Shown one piece after another: positions 1 through 7,268 of a stretch of DNA of 64,000 bases; the first letter of the stretch is position 1, and every line of letters begins with the position of its first letter. The notes below the pieces were generated by a model. It was not told the DNA's origin. It searched no databases and saw only the letters and a list, made by a program, of their open reading frames with translations. Source of the stretch: Acidobacteriota bacterium (lineage in GTDB: Bacteria > Acidobacteriota > Terriglobia > Terriglobales > Acidobacteriaceae); assembly GCA_003225055.1 (NCBI GenBank), contig QIAU01000125.1:49742-113741 (forward strand). Direction: 5' to 3'. The position numbers were made by a program, and so were the translations under genes.

Positions 1-833
1 GTGCGGTCTTGCTTGGCCAGCTCCAAAGCCGCCCGCAGGATTGCGTCGTTGAGAACGTGCGACTCTTTAGGAGGCGTGGAAACGCTGACGGGCCCTCCCC
101 CGACCGGCAATCCGTTTATGACCGGTCCTGTGGCCAGCGGCCCAGAGGTCACGGGTATCCCGCTGTTGCGCCCGCGATCCAGTTTTAACTCGTTCAGCGC
201 CTGAACCAGTCTCTGGTTGACTTGAGTGAAATCCGTAAGCCGTGAAACCGTGCTGCTGTAGGTGTAGAGCGAAACCTGGTCGTACTGGCTGAAGGCGCCT
301 TGCAGGGCGGCAAAAGTCTGATTGATTTTCTGCACAGACGCATCCGGCAGCCCCAAATCGAATATGACCGCGGCGGAAAGGAAAAAGGGATCACTGGTGA
401 AGTAACTCAGCTTCTGCTTCACGCCGTCTTCATAAACGGAAAAATCTTTAGGGAGCAGCCCATCCACCACATTGCCCGTGTTCTTATCCTTGACCGTGAC
501 CGGCACCACGACGAAGTTCACTCGCGTGGTCAGCGTGTAGAGCTCATCGCGCGTATTCTTGCCATCGGGGGTCGCCGCTCCCTCGGGAACCGTCTTGATG
601 CTCGGTTTCGGAGGCTGGTTGGGGGAGGCTTGATCGCCCGCGGCGGGCGGATTCTCCGGCTCGGGTTGCACGGGTGCCGTCGGGGGCGGAAAAGGTTGTG
701 GCGGGCGAGTCGCCGAGGGCGCGTCTGGAATGTCCTGAGGTTTCTGCTCGGGCGGCTGCTGCGCGGCACCCAGAACCGCCGTAACCCAGAGGATAGCTGC
801 CAGCCAATGTGCCCATTGCCATTTCCGGACCAC
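1..833 (-). CDS. VWFA-related secreted protein, 3' end outside window
   Basis: Reading frame open from a GTG at 833 to the window edge, so the C-terminus is missing. The start is preceded by a purine-rich GGAAGGGACGGG stretch and begins a signal peptide (MVRKWQWAHWLAAILWVTAVLGAAQ), then a Pro/Gln-rich linker of about 60 residues, then the NFVVVPVTVKDKNTG strand that opens acidobacterial VWFA-related domains. The end visible here (VLNDAILRAALELAKQDR) is the mid-domain helix. The expected metal site DxSxS is replaced by DLGLP, so this copy may not bind a metal ion. It is divergent from the VWFA gene at 958, sharing a 124-base intergenic region. Family membership is clear by motif; function (adhesion or surface protein binding) is not known. 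Confidence 0.85.
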   Translation of the reverse strand, partial: MVRKWQWAHWLAAILWVTAVLGAAQQPPEQKPQDIPDAPSATRPPQPFPPPTAPVQPEPENPPAAGDQASPNQPPKPSIKTVPEGAATPDGKNTRDELYTLTTRVNFVVVPVTVKDKNTGNVVDGLLPKDFSVYEDGVKQKLSYFTSDPFFLSAAVIFDLGLPDASVQKINQTFAALQGAFSQYDQVSLYTYSSTVSRLTDFTQVNQRLVQALNELKLDRGRNSGIPVTSGPLATGPVINGLPVGGGPVSVSTPPKESHVLNDAILRAALELAKQDR

Positions 834-957
834 GTCTCTACCCGTCCCTTCCGTGTCTTGGGCCCCCGTAAATTCTGCTACTTGAGATGTCCAAACCTGC
901 TCGCTTGGCGCATCTAAGAGTACAGTAATAGAGTAACAAAAACGTCGGAATCTCCTC

Positions 958-1983
958 ATGTCAAAAGTCCATGTGGTGCGGATACTAATCGGGGCGTCCC
1001 TGGTGTTGTTCCTGGCGGCGGGAACCGGCTTCCTCTGGGCGCAAGCCGACTCCCAGCAGAATGATCAGGACCAGTCCGTCGAGACCTTGAAGGTCAACGT
1101 CAACGTTGTGCAGCTTTTCTTCAACGTGAAGGACAAGCACGGACTCCTGATTCCCGACCAGACCAAGGATGACTTTGAGGTGCTCGAAGACGGCAAGCCT
1201 CAAACCATCAAATATTTCACCGCGGAGTCAAACCTGCCGTTGACCCTGGGTATGCTGATCGATAGCAGCGGCAGCCAGGAACGCGTGCTGGACATGGAAA
1301 AGGAAGTGGGCGGCGCTTTCCTCAATGAGATCCTGCGCGACAAAGACCTGGCTTTCGTCCTCAGCTTCGACGTAAACGTCGACCTGCTGCAGGACTTCAC
1401 CAATTCCACGCGCCGTCTGCGAACGGCCCTGAACAGCGCCCGCATCAACACCGGTGGCGGAGGCGGCTGCGGCGGCGTGCCTGGCCTGGGTGGCGGTCCC
1501 GTGCCTTGTGCGGGAACGCCCAAAGGCACCCTGCTTTACGATGCCGTCTATCTCGCTTCCCATGACGAGCTGTCCCACGAAGTCGGGCGCAAGGCCATGA
1601 TCATTCTGACCGATGGCGAGGATCAGGGCAGTCAGTTGAGGATCAAAGACGCCATCGAAGCCGCGCAGAAATCGGATTCCATTGTCTACGTTCTGCTCAT
1701 TGCCGATCGCGGTTTCTACGGCTTGGGGGGGTACTCCGGGGACGCTGCCATGAAGAAGCTGGGCGGCGAAACCGGTGGCCGCGTAATTGAAGTGGGAAAC
1801 AAGACCGAGAAATTGAAGCAGGCCTTCAACCAGATTGCCCAGGAGTTGCGCAGCCAGTACAACATCGGCTACACGCCCAGCAATCCCAAGCTGGACGGGA
1901 CTTTCAGAAGAATCGAGATCCGCTCCAAGAAGGGCTACAAGGTCCAGGCTCGCAGCGGCTACTACGCCTTAGCTCCGCGCTAG
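958..1983 (+). CDS. VWFA-related secreted protein
   Basis: A 341-residue protein with an N-terminal signal peptide (residues 1-29, ending FLWAQA). The VWFA-related domain spans roughly residues 43-330. The metal-ion-dependent adhesion site is intact: IDSSGS (DxSxS) near residue 100 and ILTDGED later. A Gly-rich insertion with two Cys (TGGGGGCGG...VPCAG) sits in the middle, about residues 162-180, and is not part of the usual domain. The C-terminal LRSQYNIGYTP and RSGYYA motifs are typical of the acidobacterial subfamily. Exported; ligand unknown. It lies between two other VWFA genes, one divergent and one convergent. Confidence 0.9.
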   Translation: MSKVHVVRILIGASLVLFLAAGTGFLWAQADSQQNDQDQSVETLKVNVNVVQLFFNVKDKHGLLIPDQTKDDFEVLEDGKPQTIKYFTAESNLPLTLGMLIDSSGSQERVLDMEKEVGGAFLNEILRDKDLAFVLSFDVNVDLLQDFTNSTRRLRTALNSARINTGGGGGCGGVPGLGGGPVPCAGTPKGTLLYDAVYLASHDELSHEVGRKAMIILTDGEDQGSQLRIKDAIEAAQKSDSIVYVLLIADRGFYGLGGYSGDAAMKKLGGETGGRVIEVGNKTEKLKQAFNQIAQELRSQYNIGYTPSNPKLDGTFRRIEIRSKKGYKVQARSGYYALAPR

Positions 1984-2032
1984 GCCTGCATTCATTGCAT
2001 GTCCTCATGCTGAGGGGGATGGAATTCGTGTC

Positions 2033-2443
2033 TCAACGAGTTCGTGCCCGCTCCTTGAGCGGAATCACAAATTTGAGCCCGGACCACACCTCATTGACCG
2101 CGCATACTTTGACGTCAACTAATCCTGCGGCCAGTCCAAGGGCACGTATTTTGTTTTCGTCGAGGTCGCTGACAACGCCAGAACTCTTTTTTGGCCAAGC
2201 TACCCACAACATGCCGGCAGGTTCCAGTCTCTTCGTCCACTGAGGAAAGCTTTTCTTCAGGTCAGCCTGAGTCTTGGCGAAAAGCAAGATAAAATCAAGC
2301 GGCCCCTGTCCAGCCATTTCGCATCCGACCATAGCTGCTTTCAGTTCGATTTTTACGTCCGGAGGAGTGTTGGGCAGAGCAATTCGGGCGCGCGTTCTGA
2401 TGCCCAGCTTCTGAGGCAGTGGCGTACCCGAGTAACCGGCCAT
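2033..2443 (-). CDS. DUF3052 family protein
   Basis: A 136-residue cytoplasmic protein starting MAGYSGTPLPQKLGI, which is the hallmark N-terminus of DUF3052 proteins; the rest (FILLFAKTQADLKKSFPQWTKRLEPAGMLWVAWPK) also fits. Longer upstream starts would overlap the VWFA gene, so the ATG at 2443 was chosen; it lies 4 bases after that gene's stop, which indicates co-transcription. No catalytic motif is recognisable. DUF3052 has no established function that I know of. Only the neighbour relation to a secreted VWFA protein can be offered as context. Confidence 0.85.
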   Translation of the reverse strand: MAGYSGTPLPQKLGIRTRARIALPNTPPDVKIELKAAMVGCEMAGQGPLDFILLFAKTQADLKKSFPQWTKRLEPAGMLWVAWPKKSSGVVSDLDENKIRALGLAAGLVDVKVCAVNEVWSGLKFVIPLKERARTR

Positions 2444-2447
2444 GTGT

Positions 2448-3629
2448 TCACCTATTGTGGGGGGCGTAATAGCCACGGCGGGAACGGACATGAAAGCCTT
2501 TCTGATCCGCCGTGATTTGAATGCTGCGGAAGCGGCCATCGGTGCGGAAATCTTCGGGTATATAGGCCAGCGCGTATTGACTGCGCAACTCGTTCTGAAT
2601 CTCGGCAAAATCGTTAGACACATCGCGTAGTTGGAAAGGGAAGAAAGGGCGTCCACCGGTGGCATCCGCGATACGCTCCAGAATTTTGTCGCCCTGCCTC
2701 TTGACGCCCGAGACGTTCGTGCTGATGGTATACACGATCACGTCAGCACGCTGCGCCATTTCAATCGCTTCTTCCCGGGTCACGCGGCTCTGATTGTCTT
2801 CGCCGTCGCTCAGCAGAATGATGGCACGGCGCACCGGTCCTTTGCGTGGAGCATTCTTCAACTTGTCGCGGCAGGCGAAATACAGAGCATCGTACATGGC
2901 CGTTCCGCCGCCCGCGCGAAGTGCCCGCACCCCCCGAGAAAGCAATTCCGTGCTGTCCGTGAAATCTTGAGTGATTTCCGGCGTGGTATCAAACCCGACA
3001 ACAAACGCCTTGTCGTAGCTCGGACGGATGATCTGGTTGAGAAACTCGATGGCCGCCTCCTGCTCGAATTTGAAGCGGTCACGTACCGAATTGCTGGCGT
3101 CCACCAGAAGCCCTACCTGCAAGGGCAAGTCCGTTTCGTTTCGAAAACTGCGGATTTCCTTAGCCGGCTTGTTGTCATCTAGAACTCTGAAATTGTCTTT
3201 CCTCAAGTCCCTTACGTAGTGACCGTGCTTGTCGATCACCACGAAGACGACGTTCACCTCGTTGACGGTCTTGCGGATAGTAGTGAGGGAATCATCGTTT
3301 TCAGTGGAATCGGCATCGCGGGGAGGAGTCGGCTTGGCTTCCCTGGACGGAGGTGAAGCGGTCGTCGGCTCTTGCGGGACATGTTTCGAGGGCAACGTCT
3401 CCGTTACTGCCGCCGAAGGGGGTGGCGCTTCCTGTCCGATCGGCTTTAGCTCTTGAATGTCGGAAGAGCGTGGCGATTGTGGCTTGCCGGGAGCAGCCTT
3501 GGGCGGCTGCTTTTGCCCGTGCACGGCGGAAGGAGCGGAAGGCAGTTCCGGTTGCTTATCGTTCTGTGCGGCGGCGCTGAAGGCCAGCATTATCAAGGCT
3601 GCCGGCCATGTAACCCAAACTAATTTCAT
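2448..3629 (-). CDS. VWFA-related secreted protein
   Basis: A 393-residue protein with a signal peptide ending SAAAQ (residue 22), a Pro/Lys/Ser-rich linker to about residue 115, and a VWFA-related domain from TVNEVNVVFVVIDKHG onward. The metal site is complete: VDASNS (DxSxS), the GGTAMYDA threonine and LLSDGEDN. The C-terminus carries the subfamily motifs LRSQYALAYIPE and RSRRGYYAPH. Exported. It is the third VWFA paralogue within 3.6 kb and is followed after 4 bases by DUF3052, probably in one transcript. Confidence 0.9.
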   Translation of the reverse strand: MKLVWVTWPAALIMLAFSAAAQNDKQPELPSAPSAVHGQKQPPKAAPGKPQSPRSSDIQELKPIGQEAPPPSAAVTETLPSKHVPQEPTTASPPSREAKPTPPRDADSTENDDSLTTIRKTVNEVNVVFVVIDKHGHYVRDLRKDNFRVLDDNKPAKEIRSFRNETDLPLQVGLLVDASNSVRDRFKFEQEAAIEFLNQIIRPSYDKAFVVGFDTTPEITQDFTDSTELLSRGVRALRAGGGTAMYDALYFACRDKLKNAPRKGPVRRAIILLSDGEDNQSRVTREEAIEMAQRADVIVYTISTNVSGVKRQGDKILERIADATGGRPFFPFQLRDVSNDFAEIQNELRSQYALAYIPEDFRTDGRFRSIQITADQKGFHVRSRRGYYAPHNR

Positions 3630-3662
3630 GTGAGCTATCGATTCATTATAACCAACCTGGAG

Positions 3663-4652
3663 TCAGTGCCGCTCAAGGCATTCGAGGAATTCGAGGAGGT
3701 CCAGTGGCAGCGGCTGAGACAACGAGAGAACCTTCCCCGTGCGGGGGTGCACGAGTTCCAAGCCGGTGGCATGGAGAAAGTTACGGGGTAAGGAAAGTTC
3801 CTTTTCTGCTGGATGCCTAGAGTCGCGTGCTTTGATCACACGGGGCGCTCCGTAGAGGGTGTCACCCACCACAGGATGTCCAAGGGACGCCAGGTGCACC
3901 CGTATCTGATGAGTGCGCCCGGTATCAATCTTCAACTCCAGCAATGTGAACTTGCCGAGGACGGTGTCGAGCTTGCGGCGAGCCTGGTAGTGGGTCACAG
4001 CTTCCCGTCCGCCCATCCGCCGAGTCGTCATGCGGGTGCGTCGAACCCGATCGCGGCTAATACTGGTCCGAACTGTTCCGTGGTCTTGCTGCAACCATCC
4101 ATGCACCAGCGCAATGTATGTCTTCTTCGCGCGCCGTTGCGCAAACTCGAGAGCCAGCTTGCGATGGGCTTCGTCATTCTTGGCCACCACGATGAGCCCG
4201 CTGGTGTCCTTGTCCAGGCGGTGCACCAGACCCGGCCTCGCTTCCCCTCCCACTCGGGACAGGCTGCCGAAGCGGTGCAGCAGAGCATTCACCAGAGTGC
4301 CGCGGTTCCGGGCATCGTCGGTTGATCCCGCGCCTCGATGAACCATCATTCCGGCGGGCTTGTTGATGACCGCAAGGTCATCATCTTCATAAACCATTTC
4401 CAACGGAATATCTTCCGGCACCGCCCGCAGGGGCGGAGCTTGCGCCGAACCCAGCACTTGAATGCGCTCCCCTCCGCGTAATCTGAGAGAGGGTTTGGCG
4501 TGCTGGTCATTAACCAGAACTTTGCCTTGTTCGACCAATTGTCGTACTCGAGCGCGGCTGACCTCCCCGAGCTGTGAAACCAGATACTGGTCGAGCCGCT
4601 TGCCGGCATCTTCGCCGGACGAGATCAGGGAGATTGGATATGGATCTGACAC
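3663..4652 (-). CDS. RluD-type 23S rRNA pseudouridine synthase
   Basis: Isomerises uridine to pseudouridine in RNA, probably 23S rRNA. It has an S4 RNA-binding domain (GKRLDQYLVSQL...RARVRQLVEQGKVLVN) and a catalytic domain with the RluA-family motif HRLDKDTSGLIVVAK, whose Asp is the catalytic residue, plus GRTHQIRVHLASLGHPVVGD. The frame stays open upstream to a TTG at 4709, but that extension reads through two palindromic repeats (4679-4720), so I place the start at the GTG at 4652, giving 329 residues, close to the family norm. No clear ribosome-binding site supports either start. RluD, RluC and RluA cannot be separated by eye. Confidence 0.88.
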   Translation of the reverse strand: MSDPYPISLISSGEDAGKRLDQYLVSQLGEVSRARVRQLVEQGKVLVNDQHAKPSLRLRGGERIQVLGSAQAPPLRAVPEDIPLEMVYEDDDLAVINKPAGMMVHRGAGSTDDARNRGTLVNALLHRFGSLSRVGGEARPGLVHRLDKDTSGLIVVAKNDEAHRKLALEFAQRRAKKTYIALVHGWLQQDHGTVRTSISRDRVRRTRMTTRRMGGREAVTHYQARRKLDTVLGKFTLLELKIDTGRTHQIRVHLASLGHPVVGDTLYGAPRVIKARDSRHPAEKELSLPRNFLHATGLELVHPRTGKVLSLSQPLPLDLLEFLECLERH

Positions 4653-4678
4653 GGGCACTAAGCGCAAAGCACGTGTGG

Positions 4679-4720
4679 GGCGGGTCTCCGACCCGCCGGC
4701 CCGGGTCAAAGACCCGGGCC
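4679..4720. repeat. Tandem REP-like palindromes
   Basis: Two perfect hairpins stand back to back: an 8-base stem GGCGGGTC/GACCCGCC with loop TCC (4679-4697) and a 10-base stem GGCCCGGGTC/GACCCGGGCC with loop AAA (4698-4720, sharing its first base region with the first). The first 19-mer recurs exactly at 39942-39960. No T-run follows, so it is not a standard terminator. It lies between lgt and the pseudouridine synthase gene. Confidence 0.8.
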
Positions 4721-4774
4721 CACACAGGTGTTCCCATTACAAGGATAACGTGGATAAGTCGAGAATGGCTCTTT

Positions 4775-5575
4775 CTAACGAGCGGCAGTGGCCGGGGCAG
4801 CCTTGGCAGCACGCCGCAGCCAGAGGACGCCGCCGGCAATGACCAGCAGGATGGCAATGAGTTGGGTCCCCGTCATCATTCCGCCGAATACCTCGCCGCG
4901 TCCCGGGTCGTCACGCAGGAATTCCAGGAAGTACCGCGCAAAGCCATACAGGAAAAGATAGGCGCCGAGGACTTGGCCATCGAACTTCTTTCTCTGGAAG
5001 AACCACATCAGGATGAAGAAGTTCGCCAACTCGACGAGGGCTTCGAAGAGTTGCGTCGGTTCCAAAGCCTGACCTAGAGGAGTTCCGACCCATTGCTGTG
5101 CCAGAGGATTGGTGAAAGTGACGCCCCAAAAATGATTGGTAGGCTTTCCCCAACAGCAGCCCGCCGCGAAACACCCGACGCGTCCAATCGCATGCCCCAA
5201 AGCCAATCCAGGCGCGAACGCGTCACAGGTGGCGAGCGCGGGCATGTGGTTCTTTCGGATGTACCATGCCGCAGCCATCAGCGCGGCGATGAGGCCTCCC
5301 GAGAACACGCCTCCCGCCTGCAAGGTACTCAAGCTCAAGATTTCGCGTGGATGGCTGGTGTAATAGCTGAGGTCGACAAGGATGTAGAGGATCTTCGAGC
5401 CCAGAATCCCACACAAGACAACGAGAATACCGAAATTCCAAGCCTTCTCCGGATCAATCGCTTCGCGGCGCGAGTTGCGCACGCTGATCCAGAGTCCAAC
5501 CAGCACGCCTAGGGAAACGAGAAAACCATAGCTCGGCATGCTGAAGTGGCCGATATGAAAAAGTCGCGGAAACAC
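4775..5575 (-). CDS. lgt: Prolipoprotein diacylglyceryl transferase
   Basis: Transfers diacylglycerol from phosphatidylglycerol to the lipobox cysteine of prelipoproteins in the inner membrane. The 266-residue length is normal. The Lgt signature HAIGRVGCFAAGCCWGKPT is present near residues 126-145, with the essential Arg and Gly of GRVGC. Several hydrophobic segments (for example PSYGFLVSLGVLVGLWISV and FGILVVLCGILGSKILYILV) fit the multi-pass topology, and the C-terminus has the ELFEALVEL and FLYGFARYFLEFLR elements. The window contains at least one lipoprotein substrate (15851). It is transcribed on its own, downstream of the structured RNA region. Confidence 0.96.
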   Translation of the reverse strand: MFPRLFHIGHFSMPSYGFLVSLGVLVGLWISVRNSRREAIDPEKAWNFGILVVLCGILGSKILYILVDLSYYTSHPREILSLSTLQAGGVFSGGLIAALMAAAWYIRKNHMPALATCDAFAPGLALGHAIGRVGCFAAGCCWGKPTNHFWGVTFTNPLAQQWVGTPLGQALEPTQLFEALVELANFFILMWFFQRKKFDGQVLGAYLFLYGFARYFLEFLRDDPGRGEVFGGMMTGTQLIAILLVIAGGVLWLRRAAKAAPATAAR

Positions 5576-5624
5576 TGGTTAATTAGATGCGTGAGAAGGG
5601 AAATTGATACCGCTTCAGTTTAGC

Positions 5625-5860
5625 AGAAGAACCTTGTGTGGCCGAGTCACAAGGAGAGCTTCGGGGATAGAATTCCTTCTCTCCGTCCCTCGGTATCCTC
5701 GTGGTGAGAAAAACCAAGCCGACCCGCGGGAGCCGTGTGGCGGGCCGAGAATGAACCCGTCATAGACGGTGGGAACCCGCCGCGACCCTTTAGGCATCTC
5801 CGCATGGCGGAGCATCGCACACCGGATCGTTTTTTCGAGTCGAGCCCCCGTTCATTCGGT
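5625..5860 (-). ncRNA. Structured RNA candidate, possibly 6S RNA
   Basis: A 437-base gap without an ORF separates zapA from lgt. On the minus strand it can fold into a long-range stem GAATGAAC/GTTCATTC (about 5845-5853 with 5746-5753) enclosing hairpins CTCCGC-CAT-GCGGAG and CCGTC-TAT-GACGG, and it ends in a terminator-like hairpin at 5632-5654. In E. coli the 6S RNA gene lies just downstream of zapA in the same direction, as here. The identity is an inference from synteny and foldability; I did not recognise the 6S consensus with certainty. The boundaries are approximate. Confidence 0.35.
5632..5654 (-). terminator. Intrinsic terminator candidate
   Basis: Perfect 7-base stem CCTTGTG/CACAAGG with a 9-base loop, followed on the minus strand by TTCTTCTG. 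It would end the transcript that runs through the structured RNA region below zapA, before lgt. Confidence 0.5.
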
Positions 5861-6012
5861 GTTGGTTCAAAAATCGGTTACCACCATCACCAACCCTACA
5901 GGCCGGCTTTCCACTCGATGCTAGGGAAAGCTGGGCCGATTCGCAAGAGGCAGGTGGTAAAAAGATGGCAGTCAGCGTGCTTGCGCCGAACGAACCAGCG
6001 ACCCGCGGGAAC

Positions 6013-6345
6013 TCAGGCGCGCCGGTCTTCATTCAGGACCTCATCCAATGCGTTCACCAGGCGGTGTGTGCGTTTGATGTAATCTCCAGAACCGTTCTCG
6101 TGCTGACGTTTGAGAACGTGGTACTCGTCGGCGATATTGAGCGCTGCTAAAACCGCCAGACGCAGCGAGTCGACGGTCGAAGTGGCCTCGGCCACCGCAC
6201 GCATTTTCCCGTCCACGTACTCCGCCAATTTCATCACGTACTCGGGATCGGATCCGCGCAAGTTATACGGTTGATCGAAGATTTCGACCCGCACGCTGCT
6301 GCTCTCGGGATTCCGGACCGGCTGCTCTTTAGGTAGCGATGCCAT
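6013..6345 (-). CDS. zapA: Cell division protein ZapA
   Basis: A 110-residue protein that binds and bundles FtsZ filaments at the division ring. The ZapA pattern is clear: VRVEIFDQPYNLRGSDPEYVMKLAEYVD at residues 18-46, then DSLRLAVLAALNIADEYHVLK, and a C-terminal helix. The ORF is open far upstream, but the ATG at 6345 gives the family length and avoids overlap with the coiled-coil gene 32 bases upstream. The last residues (NEDRRA) precede the structured RNA region. Confidence 0.92.
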   Translation of the reverse strand: MASLPKEQPVRNPESSSVRVEIFDQPYNLRGSDPEYVMKLAEYVDGKMRAVAEATSTVDSLRLAVLAALNIADEYHVLKRQHENGSGDYIKRTHRLVNALDEVLNEDRRA

Positions 6346-6377
6346 GCTGTTTGAACTCCTTTGCGCAGGTCCGCGCT

Positions 6378-6674
6378 TTAGCCGGCGATTGCTTCTTCGC
6401 TGATGGCTTCGATCTGACGCAGCATCTTCTCCACGCGACCGCGCACCTCTTCCCGCTCCTTGCGCAACGCGATGACTTCCTTGCGCAAGCCTTCCAGCTC
6501 CTCTTCGCGTTCCTCGATCTGTTCGCGTAACCGTTGTACGTCGCGTTCTGCCGCCATGCGGCCGGCACGCGCGGTCTTGTATAGCTCGATGGTGCGATAA
6601 ATTTTCTCTTCCAGTGACTGAAATTCGTCGGCAGGAACCTGCGTAGATACCTCTTCGACCGCCTTCACAGACAT
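6378..6674 (-). CDS. Small coiled-coil protein upstream of zapA
   Basis: A 98-residue, highly charged protein. Residues 20-92 form an almost uninterrupted heptad-repeat coiled coil (AERDVQRLREQIEEREEELE and onward). Co-directional with zapA, 32 bases away. The position and composition resemble the ZapB-like small coiled-coil proteins that accompany ZapA in many bacteria, so a role in Z-ring organisation is a reasonable inference. No sequence motif proves it. Confidence 0.75.
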   Translation of the reverse strand: MSVKAVEEVSTQVPADEFQSLEEKIYRTIELYKTARAGRMAAERDVQRLREQIEEREEELEGLRKEVIALRKEREEVRGRVEKMLRQIEAISEEAIAG

Positions 6675-6837
6675 GAGCTGACTCGTTTCCCGAGAAATTT
6701 TGAACCTTGTGGGCGAAGTATACCCCAGAAAGCTGTGGAAGCGACCGGTTTCGAAGGTGCACTAGGTGCACTTGCCACCACCCCGACTGTTTCGCTGGGG
6801 TTGCGATGGATGGGGTGCGGGCGGCAGCTCTCATGAA

Positions 6838-7077
6838 CTAGGGCTGAGACCAGTCCTCGAACCTGAGAAGCGGCTGCCGCACGAGCAGTCCTCGCCGGAT
6901 GACATCGTGAGCGTCACACCCGCCAGGCGCCGGGCCGTTACGGATCTGGGCTCGGAGGACACCACGAATCAACTGGCATGCCTGCTTCACCTCGGGAATA
7001 CTCAGCGAGCAGTAAACGCGGCGTCTCCTGCGCTGCAGGTTCATGACAGCTGACTCCGGCCGCTTTTTGGACGGCAA
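6838..7077 (-). CDS. Small hypothetical protein, mirror copy A
   Basis: A 79-codon ORF containing IPEVKQACQLIRGVLRAQIR. The same peptide pattern occurs in the oppositely oriented ORF at 7043-7228 (LPEGKRACHLIRQVLRGQIR, 14 of 20 identical). The DNA differs mainly at synonymous positions (for example TTG ATT CGT against CTC ATC CGT), which suggests selection on protein. The start is uncertain: ATG at 7077, or an internal ATG 11 codons later. I do not recognise the family. Confidence 0.35.
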   Translation of the reverse strand: MPSKKRPESAVMNLQRRRRRVYCSLSIPEVKQACQLIRGVLRAQIRNGPAPGGCDAHDVIRRGLLVRQPLLRFEDWSQP

Positions 7078-7228
7078 GATGTTGCGAAAGCTGCGGGCGT
7101 GGTCAGCACTCGCCCGAGCGGTAGGGAAATCTTGTGCCCTAGCCTTGCCCGAAGGGAAGCGAGCCTGTCATCTCATCCGTCAAGTACTCCGTGGCCAGAT
7201 CCGCATGCAGCACCAGCCGGGAGCCTGA
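7043..7228 (+). CDS. Small hypothetical protein, mirror copy B
   Basis: A 61-codon ORF whose C-terminal part (LPEGKRACHLIRQVLRGQIR) matches the minus-strand ORF at 6838-7077. The two ORFs diverge and overlap at their 5' ends, as expected from an old inverted duplication. No ribosome-binding site, signal peptide or known motif is apparent. It may be a remnant. Confidence 0.3.
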   Translation: MTADSGRFLDGKMLRKLRAWSALARAVGKSCALALPEGKRACHLIRQVLRGQIRMQHQPGA

Positions 7229-7268
7229 TGCCCTCGGCAGCGTTGCCCGGGGGCGGCGCAGCTTCGAG

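Noticed and set aside
5641..6012. RNase P RNA, tmRNA or SRP RNA in the zapA-lgt gap
   Set aside because: None of the conserved cores (GGAAAGTCCGGGC, the tmRNA 3' T-arm, GGAAGGAAGCAGCC) are present.
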